Part shown: one piece after another, positions 8,334 through 15,157 of the stretch
Layout: each line of letters opens with the position of its first letter
How positions within the stretch are numbered: the first letter of the stretch is position 1
NCBI GenBank assembly: GCA_963739995.1
Contig: CAVUCH010000012.1
Location: 1-64,000, forward strand
DNA: 64,000 nt
DNA from: CAVUCH01 sp963739995
Lineage (GTDB): Bacteria; Acidobacteriota; Vicinamibacteria; Vicinamibacterales; JAENWD01
Reading direction: 5' to 3'
The notes under the pieces: generated by a model
Told to the model about the DNA's origin: nothing
Seen by the model: only the letters and a program-made list of their open reading frames with translations
Databases searched by the model: none
Position numbers and translations under genes: made by a program

Positions 8334-9785
8334 CTACCCGAAGAGTTTCGGGGTCGGCATGCGCGCGCGGATGCGCTCGAGCTCTTCGACGGTCACGCGG
8401 TCGAGGCCGCTCTTACGGCAGGACTCCTCGACGGCCCTGACGACCATCCCCCGCACGAACGCCGGAATCCTCTTCATCCGCGCGTCGGCGGCATCGTCCC
8501 ATGCGATCGTGCGCGGCGATTCAGCGCCGTACTCGATCGCGGCAGTCGCCGGTGCCCCCGCAATGGACGCGCCGCCGCGCATCGCGAGAAGAGGGGACCC
8601 GGCAAACCTGCCGGGGGTATGGGTACAGAGGGGATCCTCGGCCATCAGATCGCCGGTCATCCCGTAGGCCCGGGCGCGGCAGCCCCCGCAGTGAGCGTTC
8701 ATCTCGCACTCCCCGCAGCGCCCGCCGAGGGACGTGCGGCGGCGAACGTCGGCGAACAGCTTGGATGACGTCCAGAGGTCCGCCAGACTCGAGCTGCGAA
8801 GAGTCCCCGCGAAGACCGGGAGGTACGGGCACGGGGTGACATCCCCATTCGGCCGAATCCCCATGTAGTGTGTGCCCGCCGGGCAGCCACCGGCGCCTCC
8901 GGAGTAGGTCCTGATCCGTGACAGGGCTGCGCCGGGCTCGCCCTGAGCGGCGTCGACGGGCGATCCGGCATCTGTCGAAATCGTATCGGCCCCGTCCTGC
9001 CCCGAGCCGAGTGGACGGGCATTTTCCAGCACGGTCTTGATGTAGTGCGGTGCGCACTTCGCGTTGACGAGCATGCGGCGCTCGTACTTCCTTTGGATCC
9101 GGTAGAGCGAGGCGAGCACGTCGTCGTATTGGGCGGGGGTGATGTCCGAGACGAACTGCCCGCGCCCCGTCGGCACCAGGAAGTAGAGATTCCAGACTCT
9201 CGCGGCGAGCCGCTCGTGCGCGAAGTCGGCGATCGCGTCGAGCTCGCCCAGGTTGTGCGAGCCGGCGGTCGTCTGCACGATGAAGGGGAGCCCGGCCCGG
9301 TTCAGGATCTCCGCTCCCTCCACCGTGTTCCGCCAGGCGCCCCGCACCATCCTGAAACGGTCGTGACGATCGGGATCGAGCGCATCGAGAGAGAGCGAGA
9401 GCCCCCGCGCGCCGGCCTCCGCGAGCCGTCGTGCCAGGTTCTCCGTGATACTCACGCCGTTGGTGCCGACGACGACCCACAGTCCGCGCTCCGACGCGCG
9501 CCGGACGATCTCGAGGATGTCGCGCCGCAGCAGCGGCTCGCCGCCCGTCAGAATCGTCAGGCACTCGGGCGCGAAGGCGGCGAGCTCGTCGATGACCCTG
9601 AAGCACTCCTCGGTGCCGAGCTCGCTCCGATCGGCGAAGTTCTCCGTGCCGACCTGAGGCGCGCCGCCGGCGTCGAGATAGCAGTGCTCGCAGGCAAGGT
9701 TGCAGCGGTAGGTGAGGTTCCAGGAGACCACATAGGGTCGGGCGAACGAGCTGGCGTCCATCGACGGCATGTTCATGTCGATCAA
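8334..9785 (-). CDS. Radical SAM/SPASM protein (NirJ/Ahb-like) with C-terminal PCP_red domain
   Basis: 483 residues. The radical SAM cluster motif is CNLACEHC (Cys 28, 32, 35), followed by TGGEPLLR and a TIM-barrel-like half. A SPASM-type region with several Cys (GGCPAGTHYMG, VTPCPY, GGRCGECEMNAHCGGCRA) follows at about residues 300-390. The C-terminus (WDDAADARMKRIPAFVRGMV... to MP) is a PCP_red domain, the small domain also found at the end of BchB/ChlB. Among known families the layout best resembles NirJ, AhbC and AhbD of alternative heme/heme d1 synthesis, but the substrate cannot be told from sequence. It is the last gene of an operon after the zinc-ribbon/PCP_red protein, 9 bases away. 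A role in making or fitting a cofactor of the respiratory cluster at 17-27 kb is my inference. Confidence 0.85.
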   Translation of the reverse strand: MIDMNMPSMDASSFARPYVVSWNLTYRCNLACEHCYLDAGGAPQVGTENFADRSELGTEECFRVIDELAAFAPECLTILTGGEPLLRRDILEIVRRASERGLWVVVGTNGVSITENLARRLAEAGARGLSLSLDALDPDRHDRFRMVRGAWRNTVEGAEILNRAGLPFIVQTTAGSHNLGELDAIADFAHERLAARVWNLYFLVPTGRGQFVSDITPAQYDDVLASLYRIQRKYERRMLVNAKCAPHYIKTVLENARPLGSGQDGADTISTDAGSPVDAAQGEPGAALSRIRTYSGGAGGCPAGTHYMGIRPNGDVTPCPYLPVFAGTLRSSSLADLWTSSKLFADVRRRTSLGGRCGECEMNAHCGGCRARAYGMTGDLMAEDPLCTHTPGRFAGSPLLAMRGGASIAGAPATAAIEYGAESPRTIAWDDAADARMKRIPAFVRGMVVRAVEESCRKSGLDRVTVEELERIRARMPTPKLFG

Positions 9786-9794
9786 GGGACGAAG

Positions 9795-10319
9795 TTACAT
9801 GCCGAAGAAGTCACGGGCGGCGTCGAGGATCTGCTCGTCCACTTCGAGCGCCCCTCTCTCCCGGGCGAATCTCTCGATGCCGGTCCGCGCCATCGGGCGG
9901 ACGAAAGCGGGGATGTTCGCGAGCCGCGCTTCGGCGCCGGAAGTCCACCGGACGGGAATCGACTCGGCGGCCTGGCCGGTTCGGGTGTCGGCGGCGCCTT
10001 CGATGCCAGCCATCATCGCCGGGAACGGACATCTGGCGCCGGCGTTGGAACTGCTCGCTCCGGTGTCTCTGTCCTCCGAAAGGCGCGCGTCTGCGACGGA
10101 CGTTCCCCCGCCCGCAGTCCCGACACTCGACGCGCCCGTATCGGGACCGATCCGGACGCCGAGTGACTGGACGAGCTGAGTCTCGAATGGATTGGTCAGC
10201 ATCGCCATCTCGTAGCCGCACTCAGGGCAGGAGTAGACGACCGCGAGCGAACCGCCCTCGGGCGGGGCGACGGCTTGCAGCTTCATCGGAGTATCGCAGG
10301 GGACGCAGAGGAATTTCAT
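9795..10319 (-). CDS. Zinc-ribbon protein with C-terminal PCP_red domain
   Basis: 174 residues. The N-terminus carries CVPCDT and CPECGY (two Cys pairs about 25 residues apart), a zinc-ribbon-like knuckle. A low-complexity Gly/Ala/Ser middle follows. The last 50 residues (VRWTSGAEARLANIPAFVRPM... DEQILDAARDFFG) match the PCP_red pattern seen in the radical SAM gene downstream and three times in the stress protein at 15-17 kb. The start ATG overlaps the stop of the Mrp-like ATPase by 4 bases, so the two are translationally coupled. No enzyme motif; a scaffold or metal-binding role is plausible. Confident on domains, not on function. Confidence 0.8.
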   Translation of the reverse strand: MKFLCVPCDTPMKLQAVAPPEGGSLAVVYSCPECGYEMAMLTNPFETQLVQSLGVRIGPDTGASSVGTAGGGTSVADARLSEDRDTGASSSNAGARCPFPAMMAGIEGAADTRTGQAAESIPVRWTSGAEARLANIPAFVRPMARTGIERFARERGALEVDEQILDAARDFFGM

Positions 10320-11341
10320 CGGGGAGGCTCCTTACCCGCCTCCGCTGAAGCTTCGGCGAGGCTCGCCGTAGCGCCTACGGCGCGAAAGCGGCCTGGTGGT
10401 AGCTCACGGGCATGGTCAGCGGAGGGTGGCTCGCCTGGCCGTAGCTCACGCGCCGCGTGGGCGGAGGCTGGCAGTGTCGATTCGAGGCTGTCCAGCAGTT
10501 GCTGCGCAACATGCTCCAGGGCCCGGCCAACGGGTGTTTCGGGTAGTTCCGCGAGAGCGGTCCCCCGATCGCAGTGCCGTGCGAGCTCGGGATCGAATGG
10601 GACGGTCCCGAGGCAGGGGATCTCCAGGCCCGATGCGTCCGGTGAGGCGAAGAGCGGCTTGATGGCGTCGCAGTCGCGGCAGTAGTAGCCGCTCATGTTC
10701 TCGACGTAACCGAGGACGCGATTGGATCCCTTCGACAGAGCTGCCACCGAGCGCGCGACCACGCCTCGTGCCACCTCGGAAGGAATCGTCACGAGCAGGA
10801 ACGAGGTCCGCGGCCCGAGAAAATCGGCGTACTGGACGGTTCGCTCGGCTCCCGGCGGCAAATCGAACATCAGCAGATCGAGCGCGCCCCAGTCGAACGA
10901 TCCAAGGATCTCGCCGAGAAGTGCGAACTCCCTGGTGGCTCGCCAGGTATGGGACTCTCCGTGCGCCGCGCTCTCGAAGTCGAGCGCCTCCGACTCCGGG
11001 ATCAGCGAGCCCATCGAGAAGACCGCGATGCCGTTCCTCGTCCGCGGGAGCGAGACTTTTTGGCTGCCGGGAACGAACAGCGCGCCCTGGACACCTGCCA
11101 TGCGCGCCTGTGAGGGGCCGTTGAAGTCCGCGTCCAGAATCGCAATCCGAAGCCCCCGGGCGCGCAGAGCGCCCGCGAGATGGAGCGTCAACGTGCTCTT
11201 GCCGACTCCGCCCTTGCCAGAGCCCACGGCCACGAGATGGCGCACCCCTGCGAGCCCGTCGGCGATGCGGGCGCGCTGCTCGGCAACCTGCTCGAGGACT
11301 CTGGACCCTCCGTCGCCGACGATGTCGTGGTAGCTCTTCAC
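10316..11341 (-). CDS. Mrp/ApbC-type P-loop ATPase (Fe-S carrier family)
   Basis: 341 residues. Near residue 41 is the deviant Walker A GSGKGGVGKST of the MinD/Mrp family, with DADFNGPSQ after it and the Mrp-type Walker B DLPPGAERT. Further on lies YYCRDCDA, whose CxxC is where Mrp/NBP35 proteins hold a transferable iron-sulfur cluster. Family members assemble or deliver Fe-S clusters in the cytosol. It is the first gene of a three-gene operon with the zinc-ribbon/PCP_red and radical SAM/PCP_red proteins, both likely metal clients. The last 55-60 residues (ARELRPGEPPSA, ARELPPGRFRA) are internally repetitive, are not part of the fold, and are encoded by REP-like DNA, so the original stop was probably further upstream. 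Confidence 0.85.
   Translation of the reverse strand: MKSYHDIVGDGGSRVLEQVAEQRARIADGLAGVRHLVAVGSGKGGVGKSTLTLHLAGALRARGLRIAILDADFNGPSQARMAGVQGALFVPGSQKVSLPRTRNGIAVFSMGSLIPESEALDFESAAHGESHTWRATREFALLGEILGSFDWGALDLLMFDLPPGAERTVQYADFLGPRTSFLLVTIPSEVARGVVARSVAALSKGSNRVLGYVENMSGYYCRDCDAIKPLFASPDASGLEIPCLGTVPFDPELARHCDRGTALAELPETPVGRALEHVAQQLLDSLESTLPASAHAARELRPGEPPSADHARELPPGRFRAVGATASLAEASAEAGKEPPR
10336..10470. repeat. REP-like element translated as the end of the Mrp-type gene
   Basis: It starts with CCGCCTCCGCTGAAGCTTCGG and contains CTACGGCGCGA, TAGCTCACG and GCGGAGG in the same order as the 62-bp insert at 3573-3634, with a second partial copy (CGTAGCTCACGCG... GGCGGAGG) to about 10470. It lies entirely inside the reading frame of the ATPase gene. 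Confidence 0.55.
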
Positions 11342-11569
11342 CTGGCTGACGTTCCGAGGGTGATAGCTTACAACGTCGCGCGCCGGCCGCGGAGGGTGAA
11401 CGGCAGGGCATGCGACGGGCTTCGGGTTCCTGTCGCGCGGGTACCGCTTGACACCTGGTGTACGGGCTCGGATACTGGCGGTGCTTCCCCCCGGCTCAGA
11501 CTACGTAATCGCAGCCACAGTGTCCTCACGACACACCGGTCGTTTGCCGGGTTTCATACGAAGGCTCAC

Positions 11570-12394
11570 ATGACCACCACTCGGCTCCAGATCCCATTTC
11601 GTCGCACCAGCGCGCGTTCCCAGGCCATTCTCCTTGCGAGCACGCTTGTACTCTGGTCCATTCCCGCGCCTGCCCAGGCGCCACCCGAGCGACTGGGCGA
11701 CAAGGACGTCAAGATCCTCGTCGATCAGATCGACGAAAGCCGCGACAAGTTCGAGGGCAATCTCGACGGCGGGTTCAAGGGATCGACGGTGACGGGAGCG
11801 AACGGCGAAATCAAAGTTGCCGCCGCTCTCCAGGATTATCAGGACAACACCCAGAAGCTGCAGAGTCGGTTCAGCTCCGAGTACGCCGCGGGCCCGGAGG
11901 TCGCCACGGTCCTCAAGCAGGCCACGTCGATCGACAGGTTCATGAAGGGCTCGCCGAGCACGATGAAGGGCCGCAGGGAGTGGGATCGTCACGAGGCGGA
12001 CCTCACGCGTCTGGCGCAAGTCTACGGCACGACGTTTCCCCTGCCGGACGGGGCCACCGTGAGCCGGCTGAACGACTCTGAGGCGATCGCTGCGGCCGAC
12101 GGCGTTGCCGCGTCCGCCGACAACTTCAAGCGCGACCTCAACGATGCGAAGAGCCTTCCCAAGGCCGACAAGGAGGCTGCCAGGAAGGACGCGGACGTGC
12201 TGATCAAGCAAGCCAATACCGTCAAGGAACGAATTCGCGACGGCAAGCCGGCGACGTCTGACGTGCGGCTGCTCGGCGAGCATGCGGCCAGGCTCCAGAC
12301 GTTCGTCGGCGCGCACCAGGTCCCGACGGCGAACTGGCAGGCGGCACAGGCCTCGCTCGGCAAGCTGCAGGAGATCTTCGGGCTGACGAAGTAG
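11570..12394 (+). CDS. Exported helical protein of unknown function
   Basis: 274 residues from ATG 11570. The first 40 residues form a rather long signal peptide with Arg-rich start and hydrophobic core (AILLASTLVLWSIPAPAQA, cleavage after AQA). The mature chain is almost entirely helical, rich in Lys, Asp and Ala, with coiled-coil-like heptads (VDQIDESRDKFEGNLDGGF; DFK/NDAK segments). No Cys and no catalytic motif. The 5' extension of the frame to 11180 overlaps the antisense Mrp gene and is not coding. It stands alone on the plus strand between the two PCP_red operons. A structural or binding role in the periplasm is possible. Not recognised. Confidence 0.75.
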   Translation: MTTTRLQIPFRRTSARSQAILLASTLVLWSIPAPAQAPPERLGDKDVKILVDQIDESRDKFEGNLDGGFKGSTVTGANGEIKVAAALQDYQDNTQKLQSRFSSEYAAGPEVATVLKQATSIDRFMKGSPSTMKGRREWDRHEADLTRLAQVYGTTFPLPDGATVSRLNDSEAIAAADGVAASADNFKRDLNDAKSLPKADKEAARKDADVLIKQANTVKERIRDGKPATSDVRLLGEHAARLQTFVGAHQVPTANWQAAQASLGKLQEIFGLTK

Positions 12395-12485
12395 GACGAC
12401 TGGCGTCCACTCGGAGAGCCAAGGCCTGCACCTTTGCGAGAGCCTTGTCGCGGTCGTGCCCATAGCACAGCACGCCGGTCGCACC

Positions 12486-13022
12486 ATGCCATGTGTTGTT
12501 CTCACCGGCGGCCCGGGAGTTGGAAAGACCTTGCTGCTCGCGGAGCTTGGCGCACGTGGATATGCCACTGTTGAAGAGTCTGCCCGGTCCATCATCGCTG
12601 AACGGGTCGCAAGTGGCCTGAGCGCCCGGCCAGAGCTACCAATCTTCGCGCGAGAGATCCTGCGACGGGATGTGGAGAAGTTCCTGAGCCATGCGCCCGG
12701 CTCGGAGTGGATCTTCTTTGATCGTGGTGTCCTTGATGCACTCGGCTTGCTCCAAGAGGTCGACCCGCTCCCTATCGAGGATCTGCAGCGCCTGCTCAGT
12801 GCCTATTCGTTCCACACGCTCGTCTTCATCCTGCCACCATGGGAGGCTATCTACGCGAACGACGCCGAGCGCGATCAAACCTTTGCTGAAGCGGTGAACG
12901 TGTATAACAAGCTTCAGCGGTGGTACCGTTCATGCGGCTACCGCGTCCATGACGTTCCGCGGCTCTCTGTCCAGCAGCGGGCTGACCATGTCCTACAAAT
13001 GCTTTCTCAGAGCGACACGTAA
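12486..13022 (+). CDS. AAA_28-type P-loop ATPase/kinase-like protein
   Basis: 178 residues from ATG 12486 (an in-frame start at 12456 would add ten residues). Walker A is GGPGVGKTLLL close to the N-terminus, as in the NadR/Ttd14-like AAA_28 family; EESARSIIAER and WIFFDRGVLDAL (second Asp-containing strand) follow in the expected order. Members are small single-domain nucleotide-binding proteins, mostly uncharacterised; some resemble nucleoside kinases. No clear Shine-Dalgarno sequence. It lies on the plus strand between the exported helical protein and a DUF3052 protein. Catalytic role not provable from sequence. Confidence 0.8.
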   Translation: MPCVVLTGGPGVGKTLLLAELGARGYATVEESARSIIAERVASGLSARPELPIFAREILRRDVEKFLSHAPGSEWIFFDRGVLDALGLLQEVDPLPIEDLQRLLSAYSFHTLVFILPPWEAIYANDAERDQTFAEAVNVYNKLQRWYRSCGYRVHDVPRLSVQQRADHVLQMLSQSDT

Positions 13023-13161
13023 TCCCTCGATGCGACGCGCTACAGCTTGGGGCCACTCCACGGCCATTGGTGTTCTCCGCTGGCGGTCCCAAGACTCCGC
13101 CGCGCACGTTCAGTCGAACGTTAGCCGGACAATCGTCGGCAGAATGCCCGGAGCAAGAACG

Positions 13162-13569
13162 ATGACGACGCGAATCCACCCGACGCGAATGCTGGCGACT
13201 AAATCGGTCGCTGAGAAGGCTCGCGTGAAGCCCGCCACCACGATTGCCGTGCTGAATTCAGTGCCGGCCGTTGTAAATTCGCTGGGCTTACCGAAGGACG
13301 TCACATTCGTCGACCCGGACAAAGCGCAACTCGTATTCCTCTTCGTGAACTCGCGCGCAGACCTCGAATCCCGGATGCCGTCGGTCGTTGCCGCGCTCGC
13401 GCCGAACGCCGCTCTGTGGGTCTTTTTCCGTAAGGGGTCGAAGGCCGCTGGGCTCGAGATGAACCGTGACAACGTCTGGGCGATTGCTGAGCGGTTGGGC
13501 ATGAGGCCCCTTGGTCTCGTCAGCGTCGACGAGACGTGGTCGGCGTTTCGCCTCAGACCCCCCAAATAG
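13162..13569 (+). CDS. DUF3052-like protein
   Basis: 135 residues from ATG 13162, chosen because GGAG lies nine bases upstream; 13144 is an alternative. The sequence TTIAVLNSVPAVVNSLGLP, then QLVFLFVNSRADLESRMP, ALAPNAALWVFFRKG and VDETWSAFRL follows the pattern of DUF3052 proteins, small alpha/beta proteins widespread in Actinobacteria and soil bacteria. No known catalytic residues. The next gene on the same strand begins 57 bases later, so the two may be expressed together. Confidence 0.75.
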   Translation: MTTRIHPTRMLATKSVAEKARVKPATTIAVLNSVPAVVNSLGLPKDVTFVDPDKAQLVFLFVNSRADLESRMPSVVAALAPNAALWVFFRKGSKAAGLEMNRDNVWAIAERLGMRPLGLVSVDETWSAFRLRPPK

Positions 13570-13625
13570 GCGAGGCTCAGGGCGTGCCTGCATTCCGTCG
13601 GGCACTTACTTTTATGGAGGCAACT

Positions 13626-14009
13626 GTGGCCCAGGAGAAGAGTGTGCTCGTTATCGGCCTGGATCCTGAACTGATCGACTTCTCGCAACCAGGCTACGCG
13701 CCGGGCATGGATGCGACGAAGGTGTCAGCCGGCCTCAGGTCAGCTGAAGACGAATTGACCCGTCTCGGGTACAGCGTGCAAATGTGTTTGACCGACTTTG
13801 GCGACACTGCGGAGGCGGTCGTTCAGAGCCAACTGAATCAGAAGCGGTTCGACTGTGTCCTCATCGGGGCGGGTCTACGAACGAATCCGAGCAATTTCAT
13901 GCTGTTCGAAAAATTGATCAACGTCGTACATGAACACGCACCTCGAGCCAAGCTATGCTTCAATACGATGCCGGGTGATACGGCGGCGGCGGTGAAGCGT
14001 TGGCTCTGA
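13626..14009 (+). CDS. Conserved Rossmann-like protein of unknown function
   Basis: 127 residues. The start is taken as GTG 13626 because a full GGAGG lies 6-10 bases before it; the upstream ATG 13614 would overlap that site. The chain begins KSVLVIGLDPELIDFS and continues with alternating strands and helices (SVQMCLTDFGDTAEAVV, FDCVLIGAGLRTNPS, LFEKLINVVHEHAPRAK, FNTMPGDTAAAV), a response-regulator-like alpha/beta fold lacking phospho-Asp chemistry. It belongs to a family common in soil bacteria and annotated only as hypothetical. Confidence 0.75.
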   Translation: MAQEKSVLVIGLDPELIDFSQPGYAPGMDATKVSAGLRSAEDELTRLGYSVQMCLTDFGDTAEAVVQSQLNQKRFDCVLIGAGLRTNPSNFMLFEKLINVVHEHAPRAKLCFNTMPGDTAAAVKRWL

Positions 14010-14127
14010 GGTAGCCGCAACTCGGCGTTCGGCGCCTACGCGTCGACCACATCAGCAGGCCAGAGGATGCCCGTTTACCAGACGACCTTCGAAATAGATG
14101 CGGGCGCGAATCGCGTCTGGAAGGTTC

Positions 14128-14979
14128 TCACGACCGCGCCCTCGCTGCGTAGAGTAGATACGCGCCGGCGGAGCGGAAACCGAGCGTCTCCAGCAACTCC
14201 TTGGAGATCTCCGACGGGTGGACCTTCCGGAACCGGAGCGTCCTGATACCTTGCGCGCTGAGTCGAGAGAGCAATTGCTTCAGGCGGGCTCCGCCGTCTT
14301 CGACAACAGAGCGGAGCGACAGAATCTCCGCCGTCTGGTCGGCCGCCGTGTACAAAACGTACGCTTCGATTCGCTCGTCTGATGCGACGGCGAACCCTGC
14401 GATCTCGTCCTTCCTTGCAGTAAGGGTCTCGACCGAGCGCTCCCAGCACACCTCCGGATCGGCCTCTCCCAGGAGACCATTGGCGGCGAGATCGTCGACC
14501 GTGACAGGAATCAGGAACCGGCCCTCCACCGTGGCCGAATCGCTCTCCTCACCCTGCAGGACGTAGTCGACGAGGAGCGATTCCTGGACATATCCGCTTG
14601 CGCTGAACAGCGCGCAGGCAGGGACGAGATTCTCGGGGACCTCGGCTACCATTCGGGGCGGGCCGAGAATCGCGAGCTTCGAGCCGAGCGACGCGAGCAG
14701 GTGACGTCCATGACCCTGTCGCCGATGATCCGGATGCACGGCGATTTTGTGGACGAGGGTACCGGATGCCCGCTTGGCGCCGATCAGGACGCCGATCGGA
14801 TCGGATCCGGAGAACGCGACCATGCAGCTGCTACACCAGACCTGAAGGTCGCGGATCGAACGCTTGAACGCGGCCGGGGTCATGGGAGGCTCGTCGGGGA
14901 AGTACGGCGACCAGCAGCGATTCAGCGCGTCGACGAGAAGCGGGATGTCGTCCGAGCGGCAGAAGCGGTATGCGGACAT
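14128..14979 (-). CDS. GNAT-family N-acetyltransferase
   Basis: 283 residues from ATG 14979; the open frame extends to 15117 but that part is repeat DNA. The acetyl-CoA-binding motif is visible as VHKIAVHPDHRRQGHGRHLL (R/Q-x-x-G-x-G/A pattern), preceded by a CMVAFSGSDPIGVLIGA strand pair. The C-terminal half (from about residue 150) resembles a second, degenerate GNAT fold ending GIRTLRFRKVHPSEISKELL. Family members acetylate small molecules or protein N-termini; the substrate here is unknown. It follows the stress/PCP_red gene on the same strand with a 178-base gap full of 7-bp repeats, so it may not be part of that operon. Confidence 0.8.
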   Translation of the reverse strand: MSAYRFCRSDDIPLLVDALNRCWSPYFPDEPPMTPAAFKRSIRDLQVWCSSCMVAFSGSDPIGVLIGAKRASGTLVHKIAVHPDHRRQGHGRHLLASLGSKLAILGPPRMVAEVPENLVPACALFSASGYVQESLLVDYVLQGEESDSATVEGRFLIPVTVDDLAANGLLGEADPEVCWERSVETLTARKDEIAGFAVASDERIEAYVLYTAADQTAEILSLRSVVEDGGARLKQLLSRLSAQGIRTLRFRKVHPSEISKELLETLGFRSAGAYLLYAARARS

Positions 14980-14992
14980 GGAGTCATCGGTG

Positions 14993-15081
14993 TTCAGGCT
15001 GCAGGCTACAGACTCCAGTCTGCAGCCGCTGTCGGGCGTCAGGCCAGACGGCAGCCTGCAGCCTGTCGCCTGCAGCCTGAA
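14993..15081. repeat. 7-bp tandem repeats forming a large inverted repeat
   Basis: The left part reads as AGGCTGC-like 7-base units and the right part as CAGCCTG-like units, its complement. The outer 14 bases, TTCAGGCTGCAGGC (14993-15006) and GCCTGCAGCCTGAA (15068-15081), are perfect inverted repeats. It lies between the stress/PCP_red gene and the acetyltransferase and could form a hairpin or act as a terminator. Confidence 0.75.
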
Positions 15082-15157
15082 ACGACCGACAAACTCACAG
15101 CTGTTCGCCGGACGCACTTCGCGCCGTCAGCGCGATCGTACCTCGTTGAGGTAGCCG

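Noticed and set aside
9045..10166. A 373-residue plus-strand open frame
   Set aside because: Antisense to the radical SAM and zinc-ribbon genes, with low-complexity charged composition typical of shadows in GC-rich DNA.
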